From Dysgonamonadaceae bacterium (lineage in GTDB: Bacteria > Bacteroidota > Bacteroidia > Bacteroidales > Azobacteroidaceae): 39,210 bases of DNA. The position numbers and the translations under genes were made by a program. Of the stretch, positions 7,362 to 18,800 are shown piece after piece (position 1 is the first letter of the stretch; each line of letters starts with the position of its first letter). Location: NCBI GenBank assembly GCA_031272075.1, contig JAISUK010000029.1, forward strand, positions 1 through 39,210, in the 5' to 3' direction. The notes beneath the pieces were generated by a model. It saw only the letters and a list, made by a program, of their open reading frames with translations. It was not told the origin of the DNA and ran no database searches.

Positions 7362-7487
7362 CAACGTTCGGTTTCACGTTTTGCGGAGAACGTAACATAT
7401 AACGGTCTGAATATATAAAACAGGACTGTTATTGAAAAACGTAAAAACGTAATAGCAATCATTAATATAATAAAGATCAACTAAATT

Positions 7488-8675
7488 ATGGCAAAAGAAC
7501 ATTTTAACCGGTCGAAACCTCACGTTAACATCGGTACAATCGGTCATGTTGACCACGGAAAAACGACGCTTACGGCTGCTATCACTTCCGTATTAGCGAA
7601 GAAAGGTCTTTCGGAAATAAAGACGTTCGACCAGATCGATAACGCCCCGGAAGAAAAAGAAAGAGGTATTACCATCAATACCGCTCACGTTGAATATGAA
7701 ACAGCGAATCGTCACTATGCGCACGTGGATTGTCCGGGACACGCCGACTACGTGAAGAACATGGTTACGGGTGCCGCTCAAATGGATGGCGCTATCATCG
7801 TAGTTGCTGCTACCGATGGTCCGATGCCTCAAACACGCGAACACATCCTCCTGGCTCGTCAGGTAAACGTGCCGAAACTGGTTGTTTTCATGAACAAAGT
7901 TGATGTTGTCGATGACGCTGAAATGCTCGAACTCGTTGAAATGGAAATGCGCGAACTGCTCGATTTCTATGAATTTGACGGCAATGCCACTCCGGTAATC
8001 CAAGGCTCCGCACTCGGCGCACTGAACGGCGACCCGAAATGGGAAGAAAAAGTGATGGAACTGATGGATGCGGTCGACACTTGGATCGACCTGCCCGTGC
8101 GCGACATCGACAAACCGTTCTTGATGCCCGTGGAAGACGTATTCTCGATTACAGGTCGTGGAACCGTGGCTACCGGTCGTATCGAAACCGGTGTTATTCA
8201 TACCAGCGACGAAGTCCAGATCATCGGACTGGGTTCCGAAGGCAAAAAATCGGTGGTTACCGGTGTTGAAATGTTCCGTAAGATCCTCGACGAAGGTCAG
8301 GCAGGCGATAACGTCGGATTATTGCTCCGCGGTATCGATAAAGATGAAGTAAAACGCGGTATGGTCATCTGCCATCCGGGTAAAATTAAACCCCATACCT
8401 CTTTCAAGGCATCGGTTTATATCCTGAAGAAAGAAGAAGGCGGACGTCATACACCATTCCATAATAAATACCGTCCTCAGTTCTACATCCGTACACTGGA
8501 TGTAACCGGCGAAATTACGCTTCCTGAAGGCACGGAAATGGTGATGCCCGGCGATAATCTTGAAATCAAGGTCGACTTGATCTATCCAGTAGCTTGCAAC
8601 GAAGGACTTCGTTTCGCTATCCGCGAAGGCGGTCGCACCGTTGGATCGGGTCAGATTACGGAAATCCTCGAATAA
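7488..8675 (+). CDS. tuf: Elongation factor Tu
   Basis: A 395-residue GTPase that brings aminoacyl-tRNA to the ribosomal A site. The G domain shows GHVDHGKT (19-26, P-loop), the switch region with [19 protein letters not shown] (G3) and NKVD (G4); beta-barrel domains 2 and 3 follow and end with [10 protein letters not shown]. Length and sequence are standard. Only one tuf is seen here. It sits between the tRNA cluster and tRNA-Trp/secE, the usual Bacteroidales order. The 126-base leader holds a weak inverted repeat (7364-7369 with 7388-7393) and no Shine-Dalgarno. I see no terminator after the gene before tRNA-Trp, 16 bases on. Confidence 0.98.
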   Translation: MAKEHFNRSKPHVNIGTIGHVDHGKTTLTAAITSVLAKKGLSEIKTFDQIDNAPEEKERGITINTAHVEYETANRHYAHVDCPGHADYVKNMVTGAAQMDGAIIVVAATDGPMPQTREHILLARQVNVPKLVVFMNKVDVVDDAEMLELVEMEMRELLDFYEFDGNATPVIQGSALGALNGDPKWEEKVMELMDAVDTWIDLPVRDIDKPFLMPVEDVFSITGRGTVATGRIETGVIHTSDEVQIIGLGSEGKKSVVTGVEMFRKILDEGQAGDNVGLLLRGIDKDEVKRGMVICHPGKIKPHTSFKASVYILKKEEGGRHTPFHNKYRPQFYIRTLDVTGEITLPEGTEMVMPGDNLEIKVDLIYPVACNEGLRFAIREGGRTVGSGQITEILE

Positions 8676-8691
8676 TTTCCGCCCGAAACAC

Positions 8692-8764
8692 ACGGGTCTA
8701 GCTCAGTTGGTAGAGCATCGGTCTCCAAAACCGAGGGTCGGGAGTTCGAGTCTCTCGACCCGTG
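8692..8764 (+). tRNA. tRNA-Trp (anticodon CCA)
   Basis: A 73-base cloverleaf. ACGGGTC pairs with GACCCGT, the anticodon arm is TCGGT/ACCGA around CTCCAAA, and the discriminator G is typical of bacterial tRNA-Trp. It lies between tuf and secE. The CCA end is not encoded. Confidence 0.96.
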
Positions 8765-8779
8765 CAAAATCCATGTTAG

Positions 8780-8886
8780 ATGAAACCGGTATGATTAATA
8801 AACATCCAACGCATGAATTACGAATTAAACAACGTAGTAGGAATGCACCGGTTCCATACGACCATTAAAAAACAAATTATGAACGT
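8780..8886 (+). repeat. Leader element copy C, upstream of secE
   Basis: A diverged relative of copies A and B. The first 30 bases (8780-8809) agree with copy A at 23 positions, including ATGATT and AACATCCAA. The last part (from 8851) repeats GTTCCATACGAC, an A-rich tail and ACGTATGAAA at the secE start. The middle is about 17 bases longer and unrelated. AACCGGT (8784-8790) can pair with ACCGGTT (8847-8853), at the same place where A and B pair their ends. Neither reading frame through it is shared with the other copies. Confidence 0.75.
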
Positions 8887-9081
8887 ATGAAAAAGATTAT
8901 TAATTATATTAAAGAATCTGCAAAGGAACTTGTATATAAAGTGTCTTGGCCTAACAGGCAGGAATTAACAAGTAGTACCATTGTCGTATTGACTGCTTCC
9001 TTTATCATGGCAATGGTGATATTTGTTATTGATTTTGGCTTTGAGAATATCGTAAAATTCTTTTACGGAAAAATCTTTTAA
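8887..9081 (+). CDS. secE: Preprotein translocase subunit SecE
   Basis: A 64-residue single-span SecE. An amphipathic N-terminal helix with the conserved VSWPNRQEL (residues 19-27) is followed by one membrane helix (about 33-53). It clamps SecY in the SecYEG protein-export channel. The short, one-helix form is the norm outside gamma-proteobacteria. It lies 122 bases after tRNA-Trp, a gap filled by leader element copy C, and eight bases before nusG, with which it is co-transcribed. Confidence 0.96.
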   Translation: MKKIINYIKESAKELVYKVSWPNRQELTSSTIVVLTASFIMAMVIFVIDFGFENIVKFFYGKIF

Positions 9082-9089
9082 TTTAGAAA

Positions 9090-9629
9090 ATGTCTGAAAT
9101 TGAAAGAAAATTTTATGTTCTTCGCGCTGTAAGCGGCAAAGAGAATAAAATTAAAGAATACCTCGAAGCTGAAATTAAAAATTCCGGCCTGAAAGATTAC
9201 ATTTCTCAAGTACTTATCCCTACAGAGAAAGTTTATGCGGTGCGTAACGGAAAGAAAGTGCTGAAAGAACGCGCTTATCTTCCGGGCTATGTCATCATCG
9301 AAGCCAATCTGGTGGGAGAGGTCATACACTTTCTGAAAAATGTGACTTATGTAATCGGATTTCTGGGTGGAAATAAACCCGTTCCACTGCGCGCATCGGA
9401 AGTAAACCGGATTCTCGGTACGGTCGATGAACTGCAAGAACAGGCGGAAGAACTCGATATCCAATTCTACGTAGGCGAAACGGTAAAAGTCACATTCGGA
9501 CCTTTCAATGGATTTCACGGCGTGATAGAAGAAGTTAATTCCGAAAAGAAGAAACTGAAAGTCATGGTGAAAATTTTCGGCCGTAAAACCCCATTAGAAT
9601 TAGGTTATTTACAAGTCGAAAAAGAATAG
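9090..9629 (+). CDS. nusG: Transcription termination/antitermination factor NusG
   Basis: A 179-residue NusG. The N-terminal NGN domain (about 6-115, with RKFYVLRAVSGKENKI and YLPGYVII) binds the RNA polymerase clamp. The C-terminal KOW domain (about 125-179, with GPFNGFHGVIEEV) can contact Rho or ribosomal protein S10. Length is ordinary for Bacteroidota, with no insertion. Eight bases separate it from secE. The 110 bases to rplK hold the leader hairpins listed next. Confidence 0.97.
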   Translation: MSEIERKFYVLRAVSGKENKIKEYLEAEIKNSGLKDYISQVLIPTEKVYAVRNGKKVLKERAYLPGYVIIEANLVGEVIHFLKNVTYVIGFLGGNKPVPLRASEVNRILGTVDELQEQAEELDIQFYVGETVKVTFGPFNGFHGVIEEVNSEKKKLKVMVKIFGRKTPLELGYLQVEKE

Positions 9630-9633
9630 GCCG

Positions 9634-9704
9634 AAAGTGGTTACGCACTTTAGCCTGAAAGACAAAGTTTTATCATTTATCCTTATCGGATGATTATGAA
9701 ACTT
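9634..9704 (+). promoter_or_regulatory. Hairpins in the rplK leader, candidate L1 autoregulatory site
   Basis: Two inverted repeats lie between nusG and rplK. The first is AAAGTG (9634-9639) with CACTTT (9646-9651). The second is AAGTTT (9665-9670) with AAACTT (9699-9704), enclosing ATCAT (9672-9676) with ATGAT (9690-9694) and an asymmetric internal loop. In many bacteria L1 represses the L11-L1 mRNA by binding a leader structure here that mimics its rRNA site. The hairpins are seen; that role is inferred from position. Confidence 0.45.
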
Positions 9705-9739
9705 CTGACTTAACAATTAGAAATTTAAAAACGAAAAAG

Positions 9740-10183
9740 ATGGCAAAAGAAATTGCAGGAAAGCTAAAATTACAAATTAAAGGAGGAGCGGCAAACCCTT
9801 CTCCGCCCGTAGGACCCGCTTTGGGTTCCAAAGGCATCAATATTATGGAATTTTGTAAGCAATTTAATGCCAGAACCCAAGACATGGCCGGTAAAGTGTT
9901 GCCAGTGGTAATCACTTACTATGCCGACAAGTCTTTCGATTTTGTGGTCAAAACACCGCCCGTGGCGATCCAGTTGCTGGAAGCCTCTAAACAGAAAAGC
10001 GGCTCTGCAGAACCCAACCGCAAGAAAATTGCGGAAATCACCTGGGATCAGGTTAAGGTGATTGCAGAAGACAAAATGGTGGATTTGAACTGTTTCACGC
10101 TGGAATCGGCTATGAAAATCGTGGCCGGCACAGCTCGAAGTATGGGTATAACAATTAAGGGGATATTCTCTGTAAACAATTAA
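9740..10183 (+). CDS. rplK: 50S ribosomal protein uL11
   Basis: A 147-residue L11. The N-terminal domain has the proline-rich signature [19 protein letters not shown] (about 20-38), and the C-terminal rRNA-binding domain ends with [15 protein letters not shown]11 binds the GTPase-associated centre of 23S rRNA together with the L10-L7/L12 stalk. First gene of the rplKAJL block; rplA follows after 16 bases. Confidence 0.98.
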   Translation: MAKEIAGKLKLQIKGGAANPSPPVGPALGSKGINIMEFCKQFNARTQDMAGKVLPVVITYYADKSFDFVVKTPPVAIQLLEASKQKSGSAEPNRKKIAEITWDQVKVIAEDKMVDLNCFTLESAMKIVAGTARSMGITIKGIFSVNN

Positions 10184-10199
10184 AAAACTTCAATTAGAT

Positions 10200-10898
10200 A
10201 TGAGTAAACTTACAAAAAATCAAAAGTTGGTCTTAAATAAAATTGAAGCAGGAAAATTGTATACACTCAAGGAAGCGTCTGCTTTGGTCAAAGAAATTAC
10301 TACGACTAAATTCGATTCTTCGGTGGACTTGGATGTCCGCCTGGGTGTAGATCCTCGTAAGGCAAACCAGATGGTGAGAGGCGTGGTATCATTGCCTCAT
10401 GGAACAGGCAAGCAAATTAGGGTTTTGGTATTATGTACCCCGGATCAGGAAGCTGCGGCGAAAGAAGCAGGAGCGGATCATGTGGGTCTTGATGAATACA
10501 TAGAAAAAATCAAGGGCGGGTGGACAGATGTCGATGTCATCATCACCCAACCGGCTATCATGGGTAAAATCGGTGCTTTGGGAAGGGTGTTGGGTCCACG
10601 CGGTCTGATGCCGAACCCTAAAAGCGGTACCGTTACCATGGATGTCGCCAATGCCGTAAAAGAAGTGAAACAAGGAAAAATCGACTTCAAAGTAGACAAA
10701 GCAGGCATTGTGCATACATCAATCGGTAAAGTATCGTTTTCTCCCGAACAAATCCGAGATAACGCCAAAGAATTTATCTCCGTATTGATTAAGTTAAAAC
10801 CCACAGCTGCAAAGGGTACCTATGTTAAGAGTATTTTTCTTTCAAGTACCATGAGTCAGGGCATTAAAATTGACCCCAAATCAGTTGATGAAAATTAA
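10200..10898 (+). CDS. rplA: 50S ribosomal protein uL1
   Basis: A 232-residue L1 with the signature [20 protein letters not shown] (about 125-144). It forms the mobile L1 stalk that moves deacylated tRNA out of the E site and in many bacteria represses its own operon by binding the mRNA leader. Length is normal. Twelve bases separate it from rplJ, so there is no room for the long rplJ leader known from E. coli. Confidence 0.98.
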   Translation: MSKLTKNQKLVLNKIEAGKLYTLKEASALVKEITTTKFDSSVDLDVRLGVDPRKANQMVRGVVSLPHGTGKQIRVLVLCTPDQEAAAKEAGADHVGLDEYIEKIKGGWTDVDVIITQPAIMGKIGALGRVLGPRGLMPNPKSGTVTMDVANAVKEVKQGKIDFKVDKAGIVHTSIGKVSFSPEQIRDNAKEFISVLIKLKPTAAKGTYVKSIFLSSTMSQGIKIDPKSVDEN

Positions 10899-10910
10899 AA
10901 TGATGGAATT

Positions 10911-11426
10911 ATGAGAAAGGAAGATAAAATTACCGTTATAGATCAAATTGCTGCGACTGTTGGTGAATATGCTCACTTCTATCTTACTGATATTGCCACA
11001 TTGAATGCGGAAAAGACCAGTAATTTAAGAAGGGAATGTAATAAGCAACAAATTAAACTGGTGGTTGTAAAAAACACCTTGTTTAAGAAAGCGTTGGAAA
11101 AGGTGGATGTGGATTTTTCCGCACTAGACCCGGCAATGAAAGGAAATACGGCTGTCATGTTTTGTAACAACGCCAATGTTCCGGCCAAATTGATTAAACA
11201 ATTTGCAAAAGGAACGGATATCCCGAAACTTAAAGCCGCGTATGTACAGGAAAGTTTCTACATCGGATCCGAACATTTGAATGCACTTGTCTCAATCAAG
11301 AGTAAGAATGAACTGATCGGAGATGTTATCGCACTGTTACAGTCTCCGGCCAAGAATGTCGTTTCCGCTCTTCAATCGGGAGGTGCTACCATCCACGGAG
11401 TATTAAAAACACTCGCGAATCGATAA
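10911..11426 (+). CDS. rplJ: 50S ribosomal protein uL10
   Basis: A 171-residue L10, opening MRKEDKITVIDQIAATVGEY, with the rRNA-binding N-terminal domain (including KNTLFKKAL) and a C-terminal helix that carries the L7/L12 dimers. It anchors the stalk that recruits elongation factors. It follows rplA by 12 bases and precedes rplL by 86 bases. That gap contains a hairpin that may separate expression of the two proteins. Confidence 0.97.
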   Translation: MRKEDKITVIDQIAATVGEYAHFYLTDIATLNAEKTSNLRRECNKQQIKLVVVKNTLFKKALEKVDVDFSALDPAMKGNTAVMFCNNANVPAKLIKQFAKGTDIPKLKAAYVQESFYIGSEHLNALVSIKSKNELIGDVIALLQSPAKNVVSALQSGGATIHGVLKTLANR

Positions 11427-11435
11427 ATTAAAATC

Positions 11436-11472
11436 ATGAAAGACGTAATAATAAACATATCAAGTCTTTCAT
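11436..11472 (+). other. Hairpin between rplJ and rplL
   Basis: ATGAAAGAC (11436-11444) and GTCTTTCAT (11464-11472) are perfect 9-base complements with a 19-base AT-rich loop and no T tract. L7/L12 is made in several-fold excess over L10, so an RNA processing or stabilising site is plausible here. This role is inferred. Confidence 0.55.
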
Positions 11473-11512
11473 AACAAACAAATTAGTAACAAACATTTAA
11501 AATTATACAAAA

Positions 11513-11893
11513 ATGGCAGATTTGAAAGTTTTTGCTGAACAATTAGTGAACTTAACCGTAAAAGAAGTAAATGAACTTGCTGAAATTCTGAAAAACGAAT
11601 ACGGCATTGAACCCGCAGCTGCAGCCGTCGCCGTTGCAGCCGGTCCTGCAGCCGGTGGTGCAGAAGCAGTGGTGGAAGAAAAAACTTCTTTCGACGTAGT
11701 ATTGAAAGAAATTGGCGCTAATAAGTTGGCAATCGTAAAATTAGTAAAAGAATTGACGGGTCTTGGTTTGAAAGAAGCTAAAGACTTGGTAGATGGCGTT
11801 CCGAGTAACTTGAAGGAAGGCGTAAGCAAAAATGAAGCGGAAGCTTTGAAAAAATCTTTGGAAGAAGCAGGAGCGCAAGTTGAGCTTAAATAA
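11513..11893 (+). CDS. rplL: 50S ribosomal protein bL12 (L7/L12)
   Basis: A 126-residue stalk protein. The N-terminal dimerisation helices (1-about 33) are joined by an Ala/Pro/Gly-rich hinge ([15 protein letters not shown], about 36-50) to a C-terminal domain with [20 protein letters not shown] and [15 protein letters not shown], the surface that binds EF-Tu and EF-G. Length and composition are standard. It lies after the rplJ-rplL hairpin and immediately before the attenuator-like hairpin that separates ribosomal protein genes from polymerase genes. Confidence 0.98.
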   Translation: MADLKVFAEQLVNLTVKEVNELAEILKNEYGIEPAAAAVAVAAGPAAGGAEAVVEEKTSFDVVLKEIGANKLAIVKLVKELTGLGLKEAKDLVDGVPSNLKEGVSKNEAEALKKSLEEAGAQVELK

Positions 11894-11915
11894 TGATTCC
11901 TATAAGTAGGTTTTT

Positions 11916-11953
11916 GGTTAAGAATCTTCACAAAGGAGATTCTTAACCTTTTT
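11916..11953 (+). terminator. Terminator or attenuator between rplL and rpoB
   Basis: GGTTAAGAATCT (11916-11927) and AGATTCTTAACC (11937-11948) form a perfect 12-pair stem with a 9-base loop, followed by five T residues. No TAnnTTTG promoter is visible in the 40 bases left before rpoB. The hairpin therefore probably ends only a fraction of transcripts, so that polymerase subunits are made at a lower level than ribosomal proteins. The rplL-rpoB attenuator of E. coli is the established parallel. Confidence 0.85.
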
Positions 11954-11992
11954 GTGTCTTTCATATTATCATGTCCAAAATTCTGCATATAA

Positions 11993-14900
11993 ATGTCTTC
12001 AACAAACAACAACACTCAAAAAAGAATTAATTTTGCATCGATCAAAAATCCGTTTGATTACCCGGATTTCCTCGAAGTGCAGCTAAAGTCGTTCCAAGAC
12101 TTTCTTCAATTGGATACCCCTCCTGAAAAAAGGAAAAATGAAGGTCTATACAAAGTATTCGCAGAAAATTTTCCCATTGCAGATACACGAAATAATTTTG
12201 TACTTGAGTTTTTAGATTATTATATAGATCCCCCTCGCTATACCATTGATGAATGTATTGAACGCGGATTAACGTACAGTGTGCCGTTGAAAGCGAAATT
12301 GAAACTCTATTGTACGGATCCGGATCATGAAGATTTTGATACCGTCATTCAGGATGTTTATTTAGGGCCTATTCCTTATATGACAGAAAAGGGCACATTC
12401 GTGATTAATGGCGCCGAACGCGTCGTCGTTTCCCAATTGCACCGTTCGCCCGGAGTATTCTTCGGACAAAGCCTCCATACGAACGGAACCCAACTTTATT
12501 CTGCCCGCATTATTCCATTTAAAGGTTCGTGGATAGAATTTGCAACCGACATCAACAATGTGATGTACGCCTACATCGATCGCAAAAAGAAATTGCCGGT
12601 TACGACTTTGCTACGCGCCATCGGCTTTGAAAGCGACCGCGATATCCTCGAAATCTTCAATCTGGCGGAAGAAATCAAAGTAAATAAGTCAAACCTGAGC
12701 AAGGCGATCGGTCGAAAACTGGCCGCCAGGGTGCTGAAAACCTGGGTTGAAGATTTTGTTGATGAAGACACCGGCGAAGTCGTCTCGATCGAACGAAATG
12801 AAGTGCTGATAGACCGTGAAGTGGTTATCGAAGAACAACATATCGCCGAAATCCTTGGATCGGGCGTGCAAACCGTGTTGCTGCACCGTGAAGACCAGAA
12901 TCTTTCGGATTATGCAATCATTTACAACACCTTGCAGAAAGACCCCAGCAATTCCGAGCGCGATGCTGTCGTATACATCTACCGCCAATTGCGCAATGCC
13001 GATCCTGCCGATGACGCCAGCGCCAGGGAAGTGATTCAAAATTTGTTCTTTTCCGAAAAAAGATATGATTTGGGAGAGGTCGGTCGTTACCGGATCAACA
13101 AAAAACTGAATTTATCAACAAGCATCGACACCAAAGTCTTGACAAAAGAAGACATTATCGAGATCATCAAATATCTGATCGAACTGATCAACTCAAAAGC
13201 GAATGTCGACGACATTGACCATTTGAGCAATCGACGCGTGCGAACTGTCGGCGAACAACTGTACAACCAGTTTGGAATCGGACTGGCGCGTATGTCCAGA
13301 ACCATCCGTGAACGCATGAATGTGCGTGACAATGAGGTGTTTACGCCGATAGACCTGATCAATGCAAAAACCATCTCGTCGGTGGTTAATTCGTTCTTCG
13401 GCACGAATGCTTTGTCGCAATTCATGGATCAGACAAATCCACTGGCGGAAATCACGCACAAGCGTCGTATGTCGGCATTAGGCCCCGGCGGTCTGTCGCG
13501 CGAACGCGCAGGCTTCGAGGTTCGCGATGTGCACTACACTCATTATGGCCGGTTATGCCCGATCGAAACGCCGGAAGGTCCGAACATCGGACTGATTTCG
13601 TCGCTTTGCGTTTATGCAAAAATCAACGATCTAGGCTTTATCGAAACACCATATCGTAAAGTTGCTGACAAAAAAGTGGATTTATCCCTCGACGGGATTG
13701 TTTATCTGACTGCCGAAGAAGAAGAAGGAAAAATCATCGGACAAGGCAACGCTCCCTTGAATAACGATGGCTCGTTTATTCGCACTCGCGTAAAATCGCG
13801 TCAGGATGCCGATTATCCCGTTGTTCCACCCGAAGAAGTGGAATTGATGGATGTGTCGCCAACGCAAATCGCCTCCATCGCCGCCTCGTTGATTCCGTTC
13901 CTGGAACATGATGATGCGAACCGCGCATTGATGGGCTCGAATATGATGCGGCAGGCAGTTCCGTTGCTTCGCCCCGAAGCGCCTATCGTAGGCACCGGTC
14001 TCGAAGGACAGCTGATTAAGGATTCGAGGACACAAATTAAGGCCGAAGGGACTGGGACGGTTGTTTTTGTCGATGCTACACGTATCGATATCGAATATGA
14101 CCGGTCTCCGGAAGAAGAATTTGTCAGTTTTGAATCGGCGGTGAAATCCTACATCATTCCGAAATTCAGAAAAACAAATCAAAACACGACGGTAGACTTG
14201 CGTCCCATCTGTAAAAAAGGAGATAAAGTGGAGGCAGGACAGATACTTACCGAAGGTTATTCGACCGAAAACGGCGAACTGGCGCTGGGGAAAAACCTGA
14301 AAGTCGCCTTCATGCCTTGGAAAGGATATAATTTTGAAGATGCAATTGTAATCAGTGAACGTGTCGTCAGGGAAGATATCTTTACCTCCGTACATGTGGA
14401 TGAATATATATTGGAAGTGCGTGAAACCAAACGCGGGATCGAAGAACTGACGTCGGATATCCCGAATGTCAGCGAAGACGCAACCAAAGATTTGGACGAA
14501 AACGGAATCATACGGATCGGCGCTCGCGTAGAACCCGGCGATATCTTAATCGGTAAAATCACCCCTAAGGGCGAATCGGATCCCTCTCCGGAAGAAAAAT
14601 TGCTTCGCGCCATTTTCGGCGATAAAGCCGGCGATGTGAAGGATGCTTCGCTGAAAGCTTCCCCATCATTGCAAGGAATTGTGATCGGCAGCAACCTGTT
14701 TTCCAAAGCAATTAAAAAGCGGAAATCACGGTTGGCCGACAAAGCATTGTTGCCGAAATTAGACGAAGAATTTGAAGAAAAAGTAAATGAATTGAAATCG
14801 ATTCTGGTAGAAAAATTATTGACCCTCACAAATGGCATTAATTCGCAGGGAGTCAAAGATTTCATGAATATCGATGTCATCGCTAAGGGAGCCAAATTTA

Positions 14901-15811
14901 CCAAAGAAAATCTCGACAAGATAGATTACACTTCGGTGCAGGTCAGTAAATGGACAGCCGATGCCGCCAAAAATGAACTGATACGCGACATCATCGTGAA
15001 CTACCTGAAAAAATACAAAGAACTTGATGCCGAATTGAGACGTAAAAAGTTTGATTATACCATCGGCGACGAATTGCCCACAGGCATTATCCAAATGGCA
15101 AAAGTCTATATTGCCAAGAAAAGGAAATTGCAAGTCGGCGATAAAATGGCAGGCAGGCATGGAAACAAAGGGATTGTTTCAAAGATTGTGCGTGAAGAAG
15201 ACATGCCGTTCCTGGAAGATGGGACGCCCGTTGATATCGTCTTGAATCCATTGGGAGTGCCTTCGCGCATGAACCTGGGACAAATCTTCGAGACGGTGCT
15301 GGGATGGGCAGGCAAGAATCTCGGCGTGAAGTTTTCCACTCCGATTTTTGACGGCGCTTCCATTGCCGACCTGAACGAATGGACGAAAAAGGCAGGGATT
15401 CCGCAATACGGAAAGACATATCTCTACGACGGCGGCACGGGCGAACGCTTTGATCAGCCTGCTACCGTGGGGATTATTTATATGTTGAAACTCGGACACA
15501 TGGTAGACGATAAAATGCATGCCCGCTCAATCGGCCCGTATTCGTTGATTACCCAACAACCTTTGGGCGGTAAAGCCCAGTTTGGTGGACAACGTTTCGG
15601 GGAAATGGAAGTCTGGGCGCTTGAAGCCTTCGGCGCTTCATTTATCTTGCAGGAAATCCTCACCATCAAATCCGACGATGTGGTTGGACGTTCAAAAGCT
15701 TACGAAGCAATTGTTAAAGGCGATCCAATGCCGATTCCGGGCATCCCCGAATCACTCAATGTGCTGCTGCACGAAATGAAAGGTCTGGCGTTGAACGTAA
15801 CGTTAGAATAA
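11993..15811 (+). CDS. rpoB: DNA-directed RNA polymerase subunit beta
   Basis: A 1272-residue beta subunit, a usual length in Bacteroidota. Conserved blocks appear in order: the N-terminal lobe (PGVFFG), the rifampicin pocket from about 470 to 510 ([19 protein letters not shown]), [16 protein letters not shown], the catalytic-region motif [18 protein letters not shown] (here [14 protein letters not shown]), and the C-terminal [18 protein letters not shown]. Rifampicin contact residues corresponding to E. coli Asp516, His526 and Ser531 are intact (479, 489, 494), so no classic resistance change is seen. The start is the ATG at 11993, 40 bases after the attenuator hairpin. rpoC follows after 35 bases. 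Confidence 0.99.
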   Translation: MSSTNNNTQKRINFASIKNPFDYPDFLEVQLKSFQDFLQLDTPPEKRKNEGLYKVFAENFPIADTRNNFVLEFLDYYIDPPRYTIDECIERGLTYSVPLKAKLKLYCTDPDHEDFDTVIQDVYLGPIPYMTEKGTFVINGAERVVVSQLHRSPGVFFGQSLHTNGTQLYSARIIPFKGSWIEFATDINNVMYAYIDRKKKLPVTTLLRAIGFESDRDILEIFNLAEEIKVNKSNLSKAIGRKLAARVLKTWVEDFVDEDTGEVVSIERNEVLIDREVVIEEQHIAEILGSGVQTVLLHREDQNLSDYAIIYNTLQKDPSNSERDAVVYIYRQLRNADPADDASAREVIQNLFFSEKRYDLGEVGRYRINKKLNLSTSIDTKVLTKEDIIEIIKYLIELINSKANVDDIDHLSNRRVRTVGEQLYNQFGIGLARMSRTIRERMNVRDNEVFTPIDLINAKTISSVVNSFFGTNALSQFMDQTNPLAEITHKRRMSALGPGGLSRERAGFEVRDVHYTHYGRLCPIETPEGPNIGLISSLCVYAKINDLGFIETPYRKVADKKVDLSLDGIVYLTAEEEEGKIIGQGNAPLNNDGSFIRTRVKSRQDADYPVVPPEEVELMDVSPTQIASIAASLIPFLEHDDANRALMGSNMMRQAVPLLRPEAPIVGTGLEGQLIKDSRTQIKAEGTGTVVFVDATRIDIEYDRSPEEEFVSFESAVKSYIIPKFRKTNQNTTVDLRPICKKGDKVEAGQILTEGYSTENGELALGKNLKVAFMPWKGYNFEDAIVISERVVREDIFTSVHVDEYILEVRETKRGIEELTSDIPNVSEDATKDLDENGIIRIGARVEPGDILIGKITPKGESDPSPEEKLLRAIFGDKAGDVKDASLKASPSLQGIVIGSNLFSKAIKKRKSRLADKALLPKLDEEFEEKVNELKSILVEKLLTLTNGINSQGVKDFMNIDVIAKGAKFTKENLDKIDYTSVQVSKWTADAAKNELIRDIIVNYLKKYKELDAELRRKKFDYTIGDELPTGIIQMAKVYIAKKRKLQVGDKMAGRHGNKGIVSKIVREEDMPFLEDGTPVDIVLNPLGVPSRMNLGQIFETVLGWAGKNLGVKFSTPIFDGASIADLNEWTKKAGIPQYGKTYLYDGGTGERFDQPATVGIIYMLKLGHMVDDKMHARSIGPYSLITQQPLGGKAQFGGQRFGEMEVWALEAFGASFILQEILTIKSDDVVGRSKAYEAIVKGDPMPIPGIPESLNVLLHEMKGLALNVTLE

Positions 15812-15846
15812 TTTTAATCAGTTTAATTTAATTCTTCATTAATAAT

Positions 15847-18800
15847 ATGGCCTTTAGAAAAGAAGTCAAAGCGAAAACCGGTTTTTCAAAAATCACCATC
15901 GGACTTGCTTCTCCGGATGAAATCCTGGGAAACTCCAGTGGCGAAGTCTTGAAACCTGAAACGATCAATTACCGTACTTATAAGCCCGAACGCGATGGAT
16001 TGTTCTGCGAACGAATCTTCGGCCCGGTAAAAGACTATGAATGTCATTGCGGCAAATACAAAAGAATCCGCTACAAGGGAATCGTGTGCGACCGCTGCGG
16101 AGTCGAGGTGACGGAAAAAAAAGTTCGCCGCGAAAGAATGGGGCATATTCATCTGGTAGTGCCGGTAGCGCATATCTGGTATTTTCGCTCGTTGCCCAAT
16201 AAAATTGGCTACCTGTTGGGATTGCCGACAAAAAAATTGGATTCCGTCATTTATTATGAACGTTATATCGTGATCCAAACCGGCGTAGTGACGGATCGGG
16301 AAAAATTCGATTTGCTGGCCGAAGAAGAATACCTGGAAATTTTAGATAAACTCCCAAAAGACAATCAGTTGCTGGAAGATACCGATCCCAATAAATTCAT
16401 TGCCAAGATGGGCGCTGAAGCAATCTACGACTTGCTCGCCAATCTGGATCTGGATTCTCTGTCCTACGAATTGCGCCACAAGGCAAGCAACGATTCTTCA
16501 CAACAACGCAAAAACGAGGCCTTGAAACGGCTACAGGTCGTGGAATCGTTCCGGCTGTCGAAAGCAAAAAATCGCCCGGAATGGATGATCGTCAAAGTTG
16601 TTCCGGTGATCCCGCCCGAACTCCGCCCGTTGGTTCCGTTGGATGGCGGTCGTTTTGCTACTTCCGATTTGAATGATTTGTATCGTCGTGTCATCATCCG
16701 TAACAACCGTTTGAAACGGCTGATTGACATCAAAGCGCCGGACGTCATTTTAAGGAATGAAAAACGTATGCTTCAAGAATCGGTGGATTCGTTGTTCGAT
16801 AATTCGCGGAAATCCAGCGCCGTGAAGACTGACGCCAACCGTCCGTTGAAATCATTGTCCGACAGCTTGAAAGGAAAACAAGGCCGTTTCCGTCAAAACC
16901 TGTTGGGAAAACGTGTCGATTATTCCGCCCGTTCGGTGATTGTCGTCGGACCGGAATTGAAGATGCACGAATGTGGTCTGCCGAAAAACATGGCTGCCGA
17001 ACTTTATAAACCGTTCATTATCCGTAAACTAATCGATCGCGGTATCGTGAAAACGGTGAAATCGGCAAAGAAAATTGTCGATCGCAAAGAACCGATAGTC
17101 TGGGATATCCTGGAATATGTGATGAAAGGTTATCCGGTCTTGTTGAACCGCGCCCCGACATTGCACCGCTTGGGAATACAGGCATTTCAACCGAAATTGA
17201 TTGAAGGCAAGGCAATCCAGTTGCATCCGTTGTCGTGTACCGCATTCAATGCCGACTTCGACGGCGACCAGATGGCTGTCCACCTCCCCTTGGGAAATGA
17301 AGCCGTCCTGGAAGCCCAGATGTTGATGCTGGCTTCTCATAATATCTTGAATCCCGCCAATGGAGCGCCGATCACGGTTCCCTCTCAAGACATGGTGTTG
17401 GGATTGTATTACATCACCAAAGAACGAAAAGGAGCAAAGGGCGAAGGCCTGATTTTCTACGGCCCCGAAGAAGCAATCATCGCTTACAATGAAGGGAAAG
17501 TGGATATCCATGCGCCGGTAAAAGTGATTGTGAAAGACCTCGATGAAACCAAGAAAACCGTGCGGGTTTTGCGTGACACAACGGTCGGCAGGGTTATGGT
17601 CAACGAAATCGTCCCTGAAGGCGTAGGATACATCAATGAAGTGTTGTCGAAGAAATCGTTGCGCGACATCATCGGCAACGTAATCAAAGTCTGCGGTGTC
17701 GCCAAAACAGCGCAGTTCTTGGACGAGATCAAAGATTTGGGTTATTACATGGCATTCAAGGGCGGCCTGTCGTTTAACCTGGAAGACATTATTATTCCGG
17801 AACAAAAGCAACAATTGGTTGACGACGGCTATGCCGAAGTTGAACAGATTGTGGCGAATTACAATATGGGGTTCATTACCAACAACGAACGTTACAATCA
17901 GATTATCGATACCTGGACACATGTCAATTCACGGCTGTCGAATATCTTGATGAAACAGTTGTCGGAAGATGACCAGGGATTCAATTCGGTGTATATGATG
18001 CTGGATTCGGGTGCACGTGGCTCTAAAGAACAAATCCGTCAGTTGTCGGGCATGCGCGGTCTGATGGCAAAACCGCAGAAAAGTGGCGCCGAAGGCGGTC
18101 AAATCATTGAAAATCCGATCCTTTCCAACTTCAAAGAAGGGTTGTCGGTGCTGGAATACTTCATTTCTACGCACGGTGCGCGCAAAGGATTGGCAGATAC
18201 GGCCTTGAAGACTGCCGATGCCGGATACCTGACCCGTCGTCTGGTGGATGTTTCACACGATGTAATCATCAATGAGGAAGATTGCGGGACATTGCGCGGC
18301 TTGGTTTGTACCGAGTTGAAAAACAACGAAGAAATAGTGGCTTCACTCTATGAACGAATCCTCGGACGCGTGTCCGTACACAATATTCAACATCCGATTA
18401 CCGGAGAAATTATCGTGGAATCCGGTCAGGAAATCACTGAAGACAAAGCAAAAATCATCCAGGAATCCCCGATAGAACGGGTGGAAATCCGTTCCGTGCT
18501 GACTTGCGAATCGAAAAAAGGCGTTTGCGCAAAATGTTATGGCAGAAACCTGGCCACCGGCCGCATGGTACAAAAAGGAGAAGCTGTCGGTGTGATTGCC
18601 GCTCAGTCGATCGGCGAACCCGGTACACAGTTGACCTTGCGGACTTTCCACGTGGGAGGGATCGCTTCAAACATTGCGACCGAAAACAATGTCGTGTCGA
18701 AATACGACGGGATTCTCGAAATCGACGAATTGCGGACAGTGGAGGTAGACGACGAAAGCGGAAAAAAAATCCAGATCGTTGTCAGCCGTTTGGCCGAATT

